Below, in pieces: positions 26,444 through 35,079 of a stretch of 64,000 bases of DNA. Source of the stretch: CBDCYS01 sp965226245. GTDB taxonomy: Bacteria; Acidobacteriota; Terriglobia; Bryobacterales; UBA6623. The notes under the pieces were generated by a model, which saw nothing but the letters and a program-made list of their open reading frames with translations, made no database searches and was not told the DNA's origin. The stretch's first letter is position 1; every line of letters starts with the position of its first letter. The position numbers were made by a program, and so were the translations under genes. The stretch lies in the NCBI GenBank assembly GCA_965226245.1, contig CBDDCL010000015.1, positions 930,001-994,000 of the forward strand, read 5' to 3'.

Positions 26444-28258
26444 ATGACTGCGGGTGGTTCCGCCGATGTGACTCAGCCGGGTTGGTTCCCGAGATTCTTG
26501 AGACTACCCTTGAGAGTGATTGTTGTGCTCGCGTCCGTGGCGATGACCACTGCCGCGCGGAGTGTTGACGAGCAGTTCGAGGAACTCGGCAAGCGTTACG
26601 TCGACGAGTTTCCGGCTCTGTCGCCGGTTTCGGCGACGCTGCTGGGCGACCACCGCTTCGACTCCAAGCTGGGCGAGGTGGGGCCCGAGGCGCGCCGCCG
26701 CGAGGCCGCGTTCTCCCGCCGGTATTTGGAGGAGCTGAGCCGGATCCCTCGCGAATCTTTGTCCCGAGCCAATCAAGTCGATGCGGCATTGCTCGAACAC
26801 GAGCTGCGCTACGGCCTTTGGCGACTCGAAGAACTGCGCGAGTGGGCATGGAATCCGCTCGTCTACACCAGGCTCGCGGGAAGCGCCATCTACGGGCTCA
26901 TGGCGCGGGAGTTCGCACCATTGCGCCAGCGGCTCAACAGCGCCGCGATGCGGCTGGAGCAGTTTCCGCGCCTGCTAGAGCAGATCCGCAGCGAACTTGA
27001 GCCCGCCGAAGTTCCCAAGATTCATGCCGAGACCGCCGTCAAGCAGAACCGCGGCGTTCTCTCGATCCTGACTCACATGGTCGAGCCGCGGCTGGGTTCT
27101 CTCCCCGCGAACGAACAGGACCGTCTTCGGGAAGCGATAAAGACGGCCGCCGCCGCCATCGACGAACACCAGCGATGGCTCGAAAAAACAGTGTTGCCCA
27201 AGGCCAATGGGAACTTCCGCATTGGAGCGGAAACGTTCGACAAGAAGCTGGCGTTCCGGCTCCACTCCGCCATGACGCGGGCGGAGATCCGGCGCCGCGC
27301 CGAGTCGGAGCTAAAGCGGGTTCGCGATGAAATGTACTCGGTTGCGAAAGGAATCTATCGGCGCGAGTACGAATACACGGAATGGCCCAAGGCGCCTTCG
27401 GAAGCCTACCAGCAGGCGATCATCCGGGCGGCTTTGGAGGTGGCCTATCGCCAGCTTCCTCCCCGCGACAAGCTTGTCGAGACGGCCAGAGAACAGCTTG
27501 ATCAAACGACTGCATTCGTTCGGCAAGCGGGCTTCGTCAGCGTGCCGGACGACCCGGTCGAAATCATCGTCATGCCGGAGTTTCAGCGAGGTGTCTCGCT
27601 GGCTTATTGTGATTCACCGGGACCGCTCGATGCCGGGCAAAAGACGTTCTACGCGGTGGCGCCTCTGCCGCAAGACTGGACCGAGCAGCAGGTGAATTCG
27701 TTTCTACGCGAGTACAACGTGTTTTCTTTGCAAAACTTGACTGTTCACGAGGCGATGCCGGGCCACTATTTGCAGATCGCGCATTCGAACCGCTATCCGT
27801 CGACGTTGCGTGCGGTTCTCTCCTCCGGTGTCTTTATTGAGGGTTGGGCGGTTTATGCCGAGCACCTCATGGTCGAGCACGGCTACCTCGACTCCGACCC
27901 GCTGATGCACCTGATCGTCCTGAAATGGTATCTGCGGGGAATCGCCAACGCGCTGATGGACCAGGCGATTCACGCCGGGTCGATGACGCGGAATGAGGCC
28001 ATGAAACTGATGGTCGAGGACACGTTCCAGGAGGAGCGGGAAGCCGCCGCGAAATGGGTTCGCGCCCAACTGACGTCGGCGCAGCTCTCGACTTATTTCG
28101 TCGGTTTCTTGCAGCACCTGGATATGCGGAACGAGGCCAAGGCTGCTTGGGGCGAGGAGTATTCGGACAAGAGGTATCACGATACGGCGCTGTCGTTCGG
28201 CTCGCCGCCGGTGCCGTTTGTTCGGGCGCTGCTGCTGGATCTGCCGATTCCGGAGTAG
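26444..28258 (+). CDS. DUF885 family protein, putative zinc-dependent hydrolase
   Basis: A 604-aa protein with an N-terminal hydrophobic segment (FLRLPLRVIVVLASVAMTTA) ending at a likely signal cleavage near residue 38. The DUF885 signature is present: HEAMPGHYLQ starting at H435 (HExxxGH-type zinc motif), then EGWAVYAEHLM about 30 residues later, which supplies the third ligand and the general acid region. The C-terminal LSFGSPPVPFVRALLL ending is also typical. Members are probably secreted metallo-carboxypeptidase-like enzymes; the substrate is unknown. The length is normal for the family. Confidence 0.92.
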   Translation: MTAGGSADVTQPGWFPRFLRLPLRVIVVLASVAMTTAARSVDEQFEELGKRYVDEFPALSPVSATLLGDHRFDSKLGEVGPEARRREAAFSRRYLEELSRIPRESLSRANQVDAALLEHELRYGLWRLEELREWAWNPLVYTRLAGSAIYGLMAREFAPLRQRLNSAAMRLEQFPRLLEQIRSELEPAEVPKIHAETAVKQNRGVLSILTHMVEPRLGSLPANEQDRLREAIKTAAAAIDEHQRWLEKTVLPKANGNFRIGAETFDKKLAFRLHSAMTRAEIRRRAESELKRVRDEMYSVAKGIYRREYEYTEWPKAPSEAYQQAIIRAALEVAYRQLPPRDKLVETAREQLDQTTAFVRQAGFVSVPDDPVEIIVMPEFQRGVSLAYCDSPGPLDAGQKTFYAVAPLPQDWTEQQVNSFLREYNVFSLQNLTVHEAMPGHYLQIAHSNRYPSTLRAVLSSGVFIEGWAVYAEHLMVEHGYLDSDPLMHLIVLKWYLRGIANALMDQAIHAGSMTRNEAMKLMVEDTFQEEREAAAKWVRAQLTSAQLSTYFVGFLQHLDMRNEAKAAWGEEYSDKRYHDTALSFGSPPVPFVRALLLDLPIPE

Positions 28259-28374
28259 CAGGCGGATGGTCGGCGTTGCAGCGACTGTTAGGCCATGACA
28301 CGCTGCTGACGACCGAGATCTACCTCAACCTCTCGCCCGAGCACGTTGTCCAAGAGTTTCAGCAGAAGTGGTGA
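28258..28374 (+). pseudogene. C-terminal remnant of a tyrosine recombinase (XerC/D-like integrase)
   Basis: Immediately after the DUF885 stop, a 38-residue frame reads GGWSALQRLLGHDTLLTTEI, then YLNLSPEHVVQEFQQKW and a stop. LLGH.TL.TTEIY contains the catalytic His and the nucleophilic Tyr of the phage-integrase family. The rest of the enzyme is absent upstream, where the DUF885 gene occupies the sequence. It marks an old integration or rearrangement at the edge of the accessory region. Confidence 0.8.
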
Positions 28375-28490
28375 CCACGGCGCTGTCGATCGCTGGGTGT
28401 GGCGGGACTGGAGTCGGACCGTCTTGACACCCCCCACAAGTTCGGGGTACAACTGTCTCAGCCACACGCAACTAAAGTCTCCGCGCCTTT

Positions 28491-29342
28491 ATGAACAAAA
28501 ACTTCTTATTTCTCGCTGGAGCACTGCTCATCGTCGCTGTTGGTGCGGTTGTGGCACAGGAGAGTTCTCGGGCCCCTCGGCCACCTTCACGCTCGCGCCA
28601 GCGATCTCTTCAGCCCAGAATCACCTGGTCACAACCCAGCCTAACCCTCACCCTGTCCCGCGGCGAAAGCAAGACCCTGGCTCTCCGCTTCCGAAGCAAT
28701 CGCGAGTTGCAAAATGTGCTTCTCGAACCCGAACCGCGCATCGCCCCATTCCTAAGTTTTTCTCCCAGCGCCCTAGCGAGAGTCTCTGCCGGGTCACTAC
28801 AGACCGTAGAGTTAACCGTCGCAGTCCCTCCAGGTGCCGTCCTGGGCACCTACAAGGGAGCCGTCCGCGTGCGAACCGGCATGACGACTTTGTCTCCGAG
28901 CCTGGGAATTTCATTCAACGTCTGGGAGCAATTTACGAACCCATTGCAGACCTATAGCGTCGCCTATCCCCCAGAGTTGACCCCGTACCAGCTGGGCAAG
29001 TACAAAACTGTTTTTTCCAGCCAAGATCTTGGGCTTGATGGTGACGTGATCGGCCCAATTGAAGTGTTTCTGCTCCCGACCTCGCTCGACGACGAGCTTG
29101 CTCATCTACGCTCGATCGTTGTTTTGGACTATGACGAGCACGACCTATTAGTACAAGGTGTACCCGCTAAGAGGGTCACGGGCCTTCTCAGCCCCAATGT
29201 CTTCGGTTGGGGAAATCGCCGTCATGGGTTCGTGCTGTTCCGACACGGAGGACAGACGTACAAGCTCCAATACAATGTCGAGGACCCAGAAGTCCTCAGC
29301 GCTTTCGATCACATGCTCCAGAGTTTTCGCTTTCTTCCATAG
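28491..29342 (+). CDS. Secreted hypothetical protein
   Basis: A 283-aa protein. MNKNFLFLAGALLIVAVGAVVAQ is a clear Sec signal peptide with cleavage after VVAQ or nearby. Then a Pro/Ser/Arg linker and an Ig-like beta domain (about 45-145: ITWSQPSLTLTLSRGESKTL, VELTVAVPPGAVLGTYKGAV) of the BACON/DUF11-like style. The C-terminal half resembles PsbP/DUF1795-like globular domains (YSVAYPPELTPYQ at its start, DHMLQSFRFLP at its end), which is inference from pattern. It precedes the split M23 endopeptidase gene by about 22 bp, so the two were probably one operon. Confidence 0.8.
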   Translation: MNKNFLFLAGALLIVAVGAVVAQESSRAPRPPSRSRQRSLQPRITWSQPSLTLTLSRGESKTLALRFRSNRELQNVLLEPEPRIAPFLSFSPSALARVSAGSLQTVELTVAVPPGAVLGTYKGAVRVRTGMTTLSPSLGISFNVWEQFTNPLQTYSVAYPPELTPYQLGKYKTVFSSQDLGLDGDVIGPIEVFLLPTSLDDELAHLRSIVVLDYDEHDLLVQGVPAKRVTGLLSPNVFGWGNRRHGFVLFRHGGQTYKLQYNVEDPEVLSAFDHMLQSFRFLP

Positions 29343-30634
29343 CACCCATTTGGAGGGTACACACATTCCGCACATCACCCAGATCGGTCGAACTCTTCTT
29401 CTCGGGTTGATCGCCTCCGCTTTGGGTTCCGCACAGACGCTTTCTGATGGCTTCGACTATCCCGTTGGAAACTCCGTCGTTACCGCCGCTAACGACGGCG
29501 ACGGTTATTACCTCTTTCAAGGGTTTGGAACCGGCGGTCACTTAGGAGAAGACTGGAATGGTGAAGGAGGAGGCAACTCCGACTGGGGAGATCCGGTCTA
29601 TGCCGTCTCGAACGGGACCATCGTCTACGCTCAAAATGCTGGCCCCGGGTGGGGTAATATCGTCATAATTGAACACCTCCTCCCGGACGGCTCCAGGATA
29701 CTTTCCTTCTACGCGCACCTCGACGAAATTCTCCGATCTCAGGGCGACGTGTCCAAGGGGCAGCAAATAGGCACAATTGGTCGTGGCTACCACTATGGTG
29801 GAGATGTCTACGACTATATTGCACACCTACATTTTGAGATTCGAACCGATCCCACCAACCTCTCTCCCGGCTCCGGCTATAGCCCAGACAGCACTGGCTG
29901 GGCTTCCCCCTCGACGTTTATCGAGGGTAATCGCACCCTCCAACCCGCTCTCACCGGCACCGTCACTACGCAAGCCACGCTCAATGGGGCTCCCTGGTCC
30001 GGCCCTATCGAGTACAACATCGTTGGTCCCCAGGGCGTTCTCATTGGCCAGGCAGTTCCGGCGAGCACCCCAAACCTGCCACCAGGCCAGTACACAATGC
30101 TTTATAAGCAGGGCGGTCCTGCTACCTTCAAAGGTTTTGTCGTGTTCGACGATTCTTTTGAAGGTGTCGCCCCTTCCACCTCGCAGACCCTCGACCCAGG
30201 CGCGACCATCACCTTCACGCTGCAGTTCCTCTTCACCCATATCCTCCAATGTACGTTCAATGCAAATGCACAAGACTGCATCATCGCCTGTCAGGATAGA
30301 GGTGTCGAAGCCGTCGAGAGATGTGTGCTTCTCGAACCCTCTAGCCCCGAGAGAGCGGAATGTTTCAGAAAGTTTATCATGGAAATGGGGTATTTAGTTG
30401 ACTCCAGTAGCCACTACATCTTGGGGGTGGGGGTGCCGGCCCTGGTGGCCTCGACCATTGTCTTATAGGGAGCAGGGTCGGCGGCGACCGCCTGCTGGAG
30501 GAGGCGATAGAAAAGTTTGCCGCGCGACCGTGAGGTCCGCCGGTTGAAGCGGAACGTGAACTCGTCCAGGTAGTAGTCCAAATACTCGTGACTGACAGCC
30601 CCCTGGTGGGTCCCCAACAGCCAGCGCTTTAGCA

Positions 30635-31180
30635 CCTGAATTATGCACAGATTCGCTTTGCGAGTGGGTCCCCAACAGCCGCGCTGCGTTCGTAGCGGCT
30701 TGACGGCCGTCGTAAGGTGGGAGCTCGGCAACTGGTCTTTTGGCTTCTCCGTCCCCGGTTTCCCCTCCCGCCCAGAATCCGCGTCGGCAAAACCCCGCTC
30801 CGAAGTGGCGTGTTTCCAGTACGTTGCGGCCAGTGCATAAAATTTTATGCATAGCGCATAGCCAGGCTCTCAGATCAACGCCCTCTCGACTACCGGCGGC
30901 AAGCCGCCGTAGGGAGTCGGCTTCCTGCCGCGGAAGTTGTCAAGGCGTGGATGCCCCGATTTTATTGGGCTGCGAGACCGTCACGGCTGGGCCTTGTTTG
31001 ACGGCCCTTTGGGAGCTATGCTGTTTTCGCTTGGTAACCATTTGGGTGACCTCCTTTGGGTTGGCTGGTGAAGCTGGAATCTTTGCCAGCCTACCTTTTT
31101 ACCCCATGTTTTCGGGCGTTCCCCAATGGTCCCTTGCGGCTCAGCCCTCCTCAGATGCACCCCGCAATGCATAATTCAGG
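30635..31180 (-). mobile_element. Nested MITE-like element inside IS1595 copy 2
   Basis: A 546-bp insertion bounded by the perfect 13-bp inverted repeat CCTGAATTATGCA and flanked by the 5-bp direct repeat TAGCA (30630-30634, 31181-31185). Ends starting CCT with 4-5-bp duplications fit the IS1380 family, but that is a guess. It keeps what looks like the 5' end of a gene with AGGAGGT and ATG (30940-31041), then stops, so it is an internally deleted non-autonomous derivative. A TGCATAAAATTTTATGCA palindrome lies at 30833-30850. Confidence 0.85.
30940..31041 (-). pseudogene. Truncated 5' end of a gene within the nested element
   Basis: ATG at 31041 is preceded by a strong AGGAGGT at normal spacing and opens a basic 33-residue frame (MVTKRKQHSSQRAVKQGPAV...) that ends at a stop after GASTP. 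Its place just inside one end of the element and its basic start suggest the beginning of a deleted transposase gene. The family cannot be confirmed from so short a piece. Confidence 0.5.
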
Positions 31181-32234
31181 TAGCAGAGAGGCGACACGAT
31201 GGACTCTCGGCAGCAGCTTACTCGCCGATTGCCGCTTCCCGCGCAGCACGGTGACTTCATGGCGGTATCCTTTGTTCTCCAATCCCGCATAGCCTTCCCA
31301 GCCGTCGGTGTGCACGAGGCTGCCAGGTTGGATAGCTTCTTCGACAAAGGCTTCCAAGCTCGCCGCTGAGGCATCCGCGATCCGACGGAGCCGGATGCGA
31401 CCCATACCGCGCCCATCCTCCTCGGCAGCAACCGCAACTAACGCTTTGCCAACCATTTCGCGACCTCGGACGCCCTCTTCGACTCCGCCCACATACGTTT
31501 CGTCCACCTCCACCCGGCCGACCAGCCGATTGCGACCGGGGCGCACCATGGCGCGGCGGAACTTGTGCAGCCAGGTCCAGGCGGTTACATAGCTACCCAA
31601 ACCCAAGACCCGCTGCAACTCCAGCGCGCTGGCCCCGCCTTTTTGCGTTGTCACCCACCAAGCCGCCCGGAACCACAACGTCAAGGGCTTGCGGGTGTCC
31701 TGGAAAATCGTGCCCGCCGTCACCGAGGCCTGGTAACCGCAGTCGGCGCAGAGCAGCAGATTGCGTTTGCTGGCCCATGAGGACTGGATCCCACAGCGCG
31801 GGCACACGAACCCCTCCGGCCAGCGCAGCTTCAGCAGGTACTCCCGGCACGCCTCCTCGGTCGAGAATCGAGCTTCCAACTCGACGAGGTTTCGGGGGTA
31901 GTCCTCCTTCATGCCCCCAACCACAACATATTGTGGCTACTGGAGTCAACTAAATACCCCATTCATGGAAAATGACCTGTGCGGTTTCGCTTGCACGGAT
32001 CAGTGTGATCGTTTCGTAGGGGGCGCCTGTGTGGGGCTGTGTCAGGATAAATTCCTTGAAGCCCTGGCGGTATGCCACTCTATAACTGACAACGCCCCGC
32101 GTGAGGTTTGCCGCCTGGAAACCTATGAAGCAAGGATTGACTGCTTTGCCTCATGTGGATTTTTGAGGTGAAGCAAAACTCTTTTTTCTCCCGCTTGCTA
32201 AGACCCTGGGGATTGTGTAGTACTCAAAGCGCCT

Positions 32235-32455
32235 AGATAGCCTCTCCCGTTGGGGAGATCGGGGGAGATCGGGCGGTAGATCGGGGTAGATCGGGGGTAG
32301 ATCGGGGGGGTAGATCGGGGACAGCTCCCGAACCTCAGCATTCGGTAGATCGGGTAGATCGGGGGTAGATCGGGGACGGGTAGATCGGGGACAGCTCCCG
32401 AACCTGGTAGATCGGGGACGGTAGATCGGGGACAGCTCCCGAACCTCAGCATTAG
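32235..32455. repeat. REP array (GGGGACAGCTCCCGAAC) with GGTAGATCGGGG tandem units
   Basis: Three copies of the hairpin core CGGGGACAGCTCCCGAAC, at about 32316, 32386 and 32427, are separated by runs of 10-12-bp units of the type GGTAGATCGGGG. A fourth, inverted, core lies at 33181 and a fifth at 34253. Short palindromic repeats on both sides of a RAYT gene are the usual layout of a REP system. Confidence 0.88.
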
Positions 32456-33126
32456 GCCCCGGCGGACCGCGATTTCGGGGGCGGACCGGGCGGTTTGCGC
32501 CGCAGCGATCGTCCTGCCCGCTGCTCCAGTTCCGCCACAAAACGGTCATCTCCGAACGGATTTCCGGAACGAGTCGCCGCCCGAATCTCATCTGTTGCGT
32601 CCGCTCCGCCGGCCAGCGCCTCGCCCCAATCGTTCGCGGAACAAATTTCTCTCCAGCTCCCGAAATCAATTGTTCCCGATGGGTCCCCTCCCTCGGCATG
32701 GGCCCGCGCGCTCGACCACGGGTACTCCTCAGCCTGTCCGGCCAGTCCGGCGCGAACCGGGTTCAAGTCCACGTACAGCAGCGCCCGCACCAGGTGCGTC
32801 CGGCCTAAAGGACACGAATAAAAGCGGTTCTGCCACAAATGCCCTGTCCGCCCGCGGCGCCGGTTGAAGCGCTGAGTGTAGCGCGAGTGACACTGGCCCA
32901 GGGCGCGGGCAAGCGAATCGGGCCGCTCGGGAATCGCCACTAGATGGATGTGATTCGTCATCAGGCAATAGCCGAGCAGCGTGACGCCGCAGCGCCGCGA
33001 GCGTTCGCGCGGAGTTTCAAGATAGAAGCGCCGGTCGTCGTCGAGCAGGAAGACATCCTGGCGGTTGTTGCCCCGTTGCGTGATGTGATGCGGCACGCCC
33101 GCCACCACCCGGGCCATCCGAGCCAT
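32452..33126 (-). CDS. REP-associated tyrosine transposase (RAYT, Y1/IS200-like)
   Basis: A 224-aa protein starting at ATG 33126 (MARMARVVAGVPHHITQRGN). It shows the Y1 transposase features of the RAYT group: HHITQRGNNRQDVFLLDDD, the metal-binding HUH as YCLMTNHIHLVAIP, the catalytic Tyr region HSRYTQRFNRR, and HLWQNRFYSCPL then YVDLNPVRAGL. RAYTs nick and may mobilise REP hairpins as single strands. REP copies abut both ends of the gene, and the gene's stop runs into the left array. It appears intact. Confidence 0.93.
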   Translation of the reverse strand: MARMARVVAGVPHHITQRGNNRQDVFLLDDDRRFYLETPRERSRRCGVTLLGYCLMTNHIHLVAIPERPDSLARALGQCHSRYTQRFNRRRGRTGHLWQNRFYSCPLGRTHLVRALLYVDLNPVRAGLAGQAEEYPWSSARAHAEGGDPSGTIDFGSWREICSANDWGEALAGGADATDEIRAATRSGNPFGDDRFVAELEQRAGRSLRRKPPGPPPKSRSAGA

Positions 33127-33180
33127 TTGGTTCGCGGTGAGAATTGCTATTTTCGCACAGTTCGCGCTCGGTGAGCCGAG

Positions 33181-33235
33181 GTTCGGGAGCTGTCCCCGAA
33201 TCGCCCCCCGAATCGCCCCCGAATCGCCCGGACCG
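33181..33235. repeat. REP unit, inverted orientation, upstream of the RAYT gene
   Basis: GTTCGGGAGCTGTCCCCGAA (stem TTCGGG/CCCGAA) is followed by three GAATCGCCCC-type units. It is the inverted counterpart of the array downstream of the transposase gene. Confidence 0.85.
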
Positions 33236-33273
33236 GCTGAGAAATTCATCCGGTTGGGCAACTACTCATTTGG

Positions 33274-34092
33274 TCAGAATATCGTCTTAGTAACTTTTAT
33301 TACTCCAGCTACGAGGTCGTCAACCTGATCCGCCGAGGGCTCTGACTTCTTGCTGTGATCGCATAGGTTGCGGATGTCCCCCAGATGCTGTATGAAGCGC
33401 CAATCCGGAAGTTCGATGACATTCGCGCCTTTCAAAGCGTCGTTCAGACTAGCGATGGTTGGCTTTCTCTTTGCGGGCTTAGTGCCGTGGTTGTCGCATA
33501 CCTGTGCTAGGTGTCGCTCAAGAACCACGCCCGCTAGAGCACCTGCAGCCCGATTGAACTTGTGTTTTGCAAGCTCTTTCGCTGCGTCTAATTCTGAGTC
33601 GAAAAGATCTGCTTGGACCAGCTGACGGATGTCGAAGAGAGAGCTCTCGAAGCGTGCTTTCACTGATGTCAGAATGGCTACTTGCTGCCGGAGGTGCGGG
33701 CTAGCCGCCTCCAGGCCCACGACCTTGACCTGTTGGAGGCCGGACTGACGAGTGACACCTAAACCTTGAAGATAGTCGTCGATTCGGTAGCTCTCGTTCG
33801 TGAGATCTTTACGGCCTTTCGGTTTTTCGTAGTGTCGAACGAAATCTTCAAGCCGATCTGGCAAGAGCAGCCTAATCAAGGCCTTCGCCTCCGAGTACCA
33901 AGCCTGGTATTGGTCTCGGAACGACGGAAGTGTTTTCAAGAACTCTTTTCCTTTCTTATCGCCAAGCTTTTTCTTTGCCGATCTGCTCAACTCGTCAGGA
34001 TCGAGGGCGTAATTCATGGAGTTTTGTAGATCTCGTCCCTTGTTCAACAGGTTGTCAAGATCTTTCTTGTACCGATCTAGGTTCGAAAGCAT
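33274..34092 (-). CDS. HEPN-domain-like protein, candidate defence gene
   Basis: A 272-aa, Lys-rich, soluble, mainly helical protein with lower GC than its neighbours. The N-terminal 90 residues are charged helices. The C-terminal part has HKFNRAAGALAGVVLERHL and, near residue 240, DIRNLCDHSKKSEPSADQVD. R-N-L-C-D-H fits the Rx4H motif of HEPN ribonucleases, preceded by the expected helix. HEPN proteins often act as RNA-cleaving toxins or abortive-infection factors. No nucleotidyltransferase antitoxin is adjacent. It lies alone between REP units in the accessory island. The family assignment is by motif and is uncertain. Confidence 0.72.
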   Translation of the reverse strand: MLSNLDRYKKDLDNLLNKGRDLQNSMNYALDPDELSRSAKKKLGDKKGKEFLKTLPSFRDQYQAWYSEAKALIRLLLPDRLEDFVRHYEKPKGRKDLTNESYRIDDYLQGLGVTRQSGLQQVKVVGLEAASPHLRQQVAILTSVKARFESSLFDIRQLVQADLFDSELDAAKELAKHKFNRAAGALAGVVLERHLAQVCDNHGTKPAKRKPTIASLNDALKGANVIELPDWRFIQHLGDIRNLCDHSKKSEPSADQVDDLVAGVIKVTKTIF

Positions 34093-34224
34093 GGCCGCTC
34101 CGCAAGCTCACTCCGCCGGTGGTGCTCGTCACTCTGTTCTTTAGGATGTATTCGCCTGCCTAATCCAATTTTTCCAGGTGCTTCCGACAGGCGTCGGGTT
34201 CATTATGCCAGGTTGACCTAGACG

Positions 34225-34270
34225 GGGGATCGGGGGGGATCGGGGGGGGGATCGGGGACAGCTCCCGAAC
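34225..34270. repeat. REP unit
   Basis: GGGGGATCGGGG-type units followed by the core CGGGGACAGCTCCCGAAC (34253-34270), in the same orientation as the array at 32235-32455. A related GGGGACAGTCACCGGG lies at 34306. Confidence 0.8.
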
Positions 34271-34668
34271 TGGAGTGCGGGCGGAAAATGGAGCCGGGGC
34301 TGATGGGGACAGTCACCGGGTTTTATTGTCAACTTTTGCGGAACCGCCCGCAGCAGCCGCGAGCCACGAACTCCCCACCCAACGGCCGAACCGGCTACCG
34401 ACACGCCACTTTGGCCCCAAAAGACCGCTCCCCCCCAGAACCGCAAATCACCCCAACTCAGTCACGGATAAATTGAAAATATAGTCCCTTTGTATTCAAC
34501 AGGATTACCCGCCGCCCGCAAGGAATCCCAAGATCGACTTGTTATCCTAAAAGCGGCCAAACCAACAATGACTCAGTTGCAACTTAAAGCAGAGAACAAC
34601 CATTCCACGGCCTCGCCGGGACCCAAAAGCCAGAAAGCCTCTCACAGACTCTCAAATACTCTCATTGA

Positions 34669-34947
34669 AAAAAGCCAACCCTTATAAATGAACAACTTAC
34701 AACAAAACAGAAAAAGACCATTGAAGCTCTTTTGCCAACGAATACGATCGATAGAGCGGCAAAGAGAGCAAATGTGAGTGAAGCATCCATTTATCGCTGG
34801 ATGAAACAGAAAAGCTTCCAGACTGCCCTCAGAGCAGCCCGGCGGGACATTCTTGCCCAAACCACCACCCGCCAGTCAGCGTGGATGACTACGTGCGCTA
34901 GGCGCTTGCCGCCACCACATCGACAAAAAATTGTCGATGTTGCGTAA
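34669..34947 (+). pseudogene. Broken helix-turn-helix gene (phage-terminase-small-subunit-like HTH)
   Basis: One frame reads NEQLTTKQKKTIEALLPTNT, then IDRAAKRANVSEASIYRWMK and FQTALRAARRDILAQTT, a typical HTH of the small phBC6A51-like group found beside mobile genes. No ATG precedes it in frame. The ATG at 34688 is one base out of frame, as if one base had been lost just after ATGAA. After LAQTTTRQ the residues stop resembling the family and the frame ends at 34947. I read it as a frameshifted, truncated gene. Confidence 0.65.
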
Positions 34948-35079
34948 GTCATTTTTTTCAACTGCCCCGAAGGGCCACCTTTTCGGAGCGCAGTCTCCGA
35001 AAAAGCCTAGATACTAGCCAGGCGCCTCTGAGGATTTTGTTGCAGAAAGAGGGGCGTGCAAACGCACTCCCCGAGGAAA

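Larger units (their letters stand above)
30414..31912 (-). pseudogene. IS1595-family transposase, copy 2, split by nested element
   Basis: Starts at ATG 31912 (MKEDYPRNLVELEARFSTEE). Order: N-terminal zinc ribbon CPRCG...CADCG, helical linker (FRAAWWVTTQKGGASALELQ), then the ISXO2/IS1595 DDE domain with VEVDETYVGG, HTDGWEGY and the YYLDEFTFRFNRR block that supplies the third acid region. The frame is broken after RVHRVASLL by the 546-bp nested insertion, and the last 70 or so residues lie on its far side, ending at 30414. It cannot make an active transposase as it stands. Confidence 0.9.
30385..31962 (-). mobile_element. IS1595-family insertion sequence, copy 2, carrying a nested insertion
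   Basis: Same 30-bp terminal repeats as copy 1, flanked by the direct repeat TCATGGAA (30377-30384, 31963-31970). Subtracting the nested element with its 5-bp duplication leaves 1027 bp, which I take as the intact length of this IS. Its transposase frame is otherwise the cleanest in the window and is the best reference for the element. Confidence 0.95.
29365..32171 (+). pseudogene. M23-family metalloendopeptidase gene interrupted by IS1595 copy 2
   Basis: The first part is 29365-30384 and the rest is 31963-32171. Removing the IS (30385-31962) and one copy of the 8-bp duplication TCATGGAA restores one frame across the junction (FRKFIMENDLCGF). There is a signal peptide (TLLLGLIASALGSAQ) and an M23 core with H/D in GGHLGEDW, YAHLD and IAHLHFEIR, the zinc ligands of lysostaphin-like peptidoglycan endopeptidases. 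A beta region follows, then a tail with 14 Cys. The start looks like ATT at 29365, seven bases after GGAGGG; TTG at 29350 is the alternative. The interrupted product is truncated after about 350 residues with a short IS-encoded end. Confidence 0.85.

Noticed and set aside
30740..31174. 144-aa frame inside the nested element
   Set aside because: No domain, weak start, opposite to the strand carrying the plausible ribosome binding site; likely chance.
19830..31962. Composite transposon formed by IS1595 copies 1 and 2
   Set aside because: Each copy has its own, different 8-bp direct repeat, so they inserted independently. The genes between (MazG, racemase, DUF885) look chromosomal.
32235..32455. 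CRISPR array from regular GATCGGGG repeats
   Set aside because: Units are 10-12 bp without unique spacers of 26-40 bp, and no cas genes are near; the hairpin cores and adjacent RAYT gene explain it as REP.
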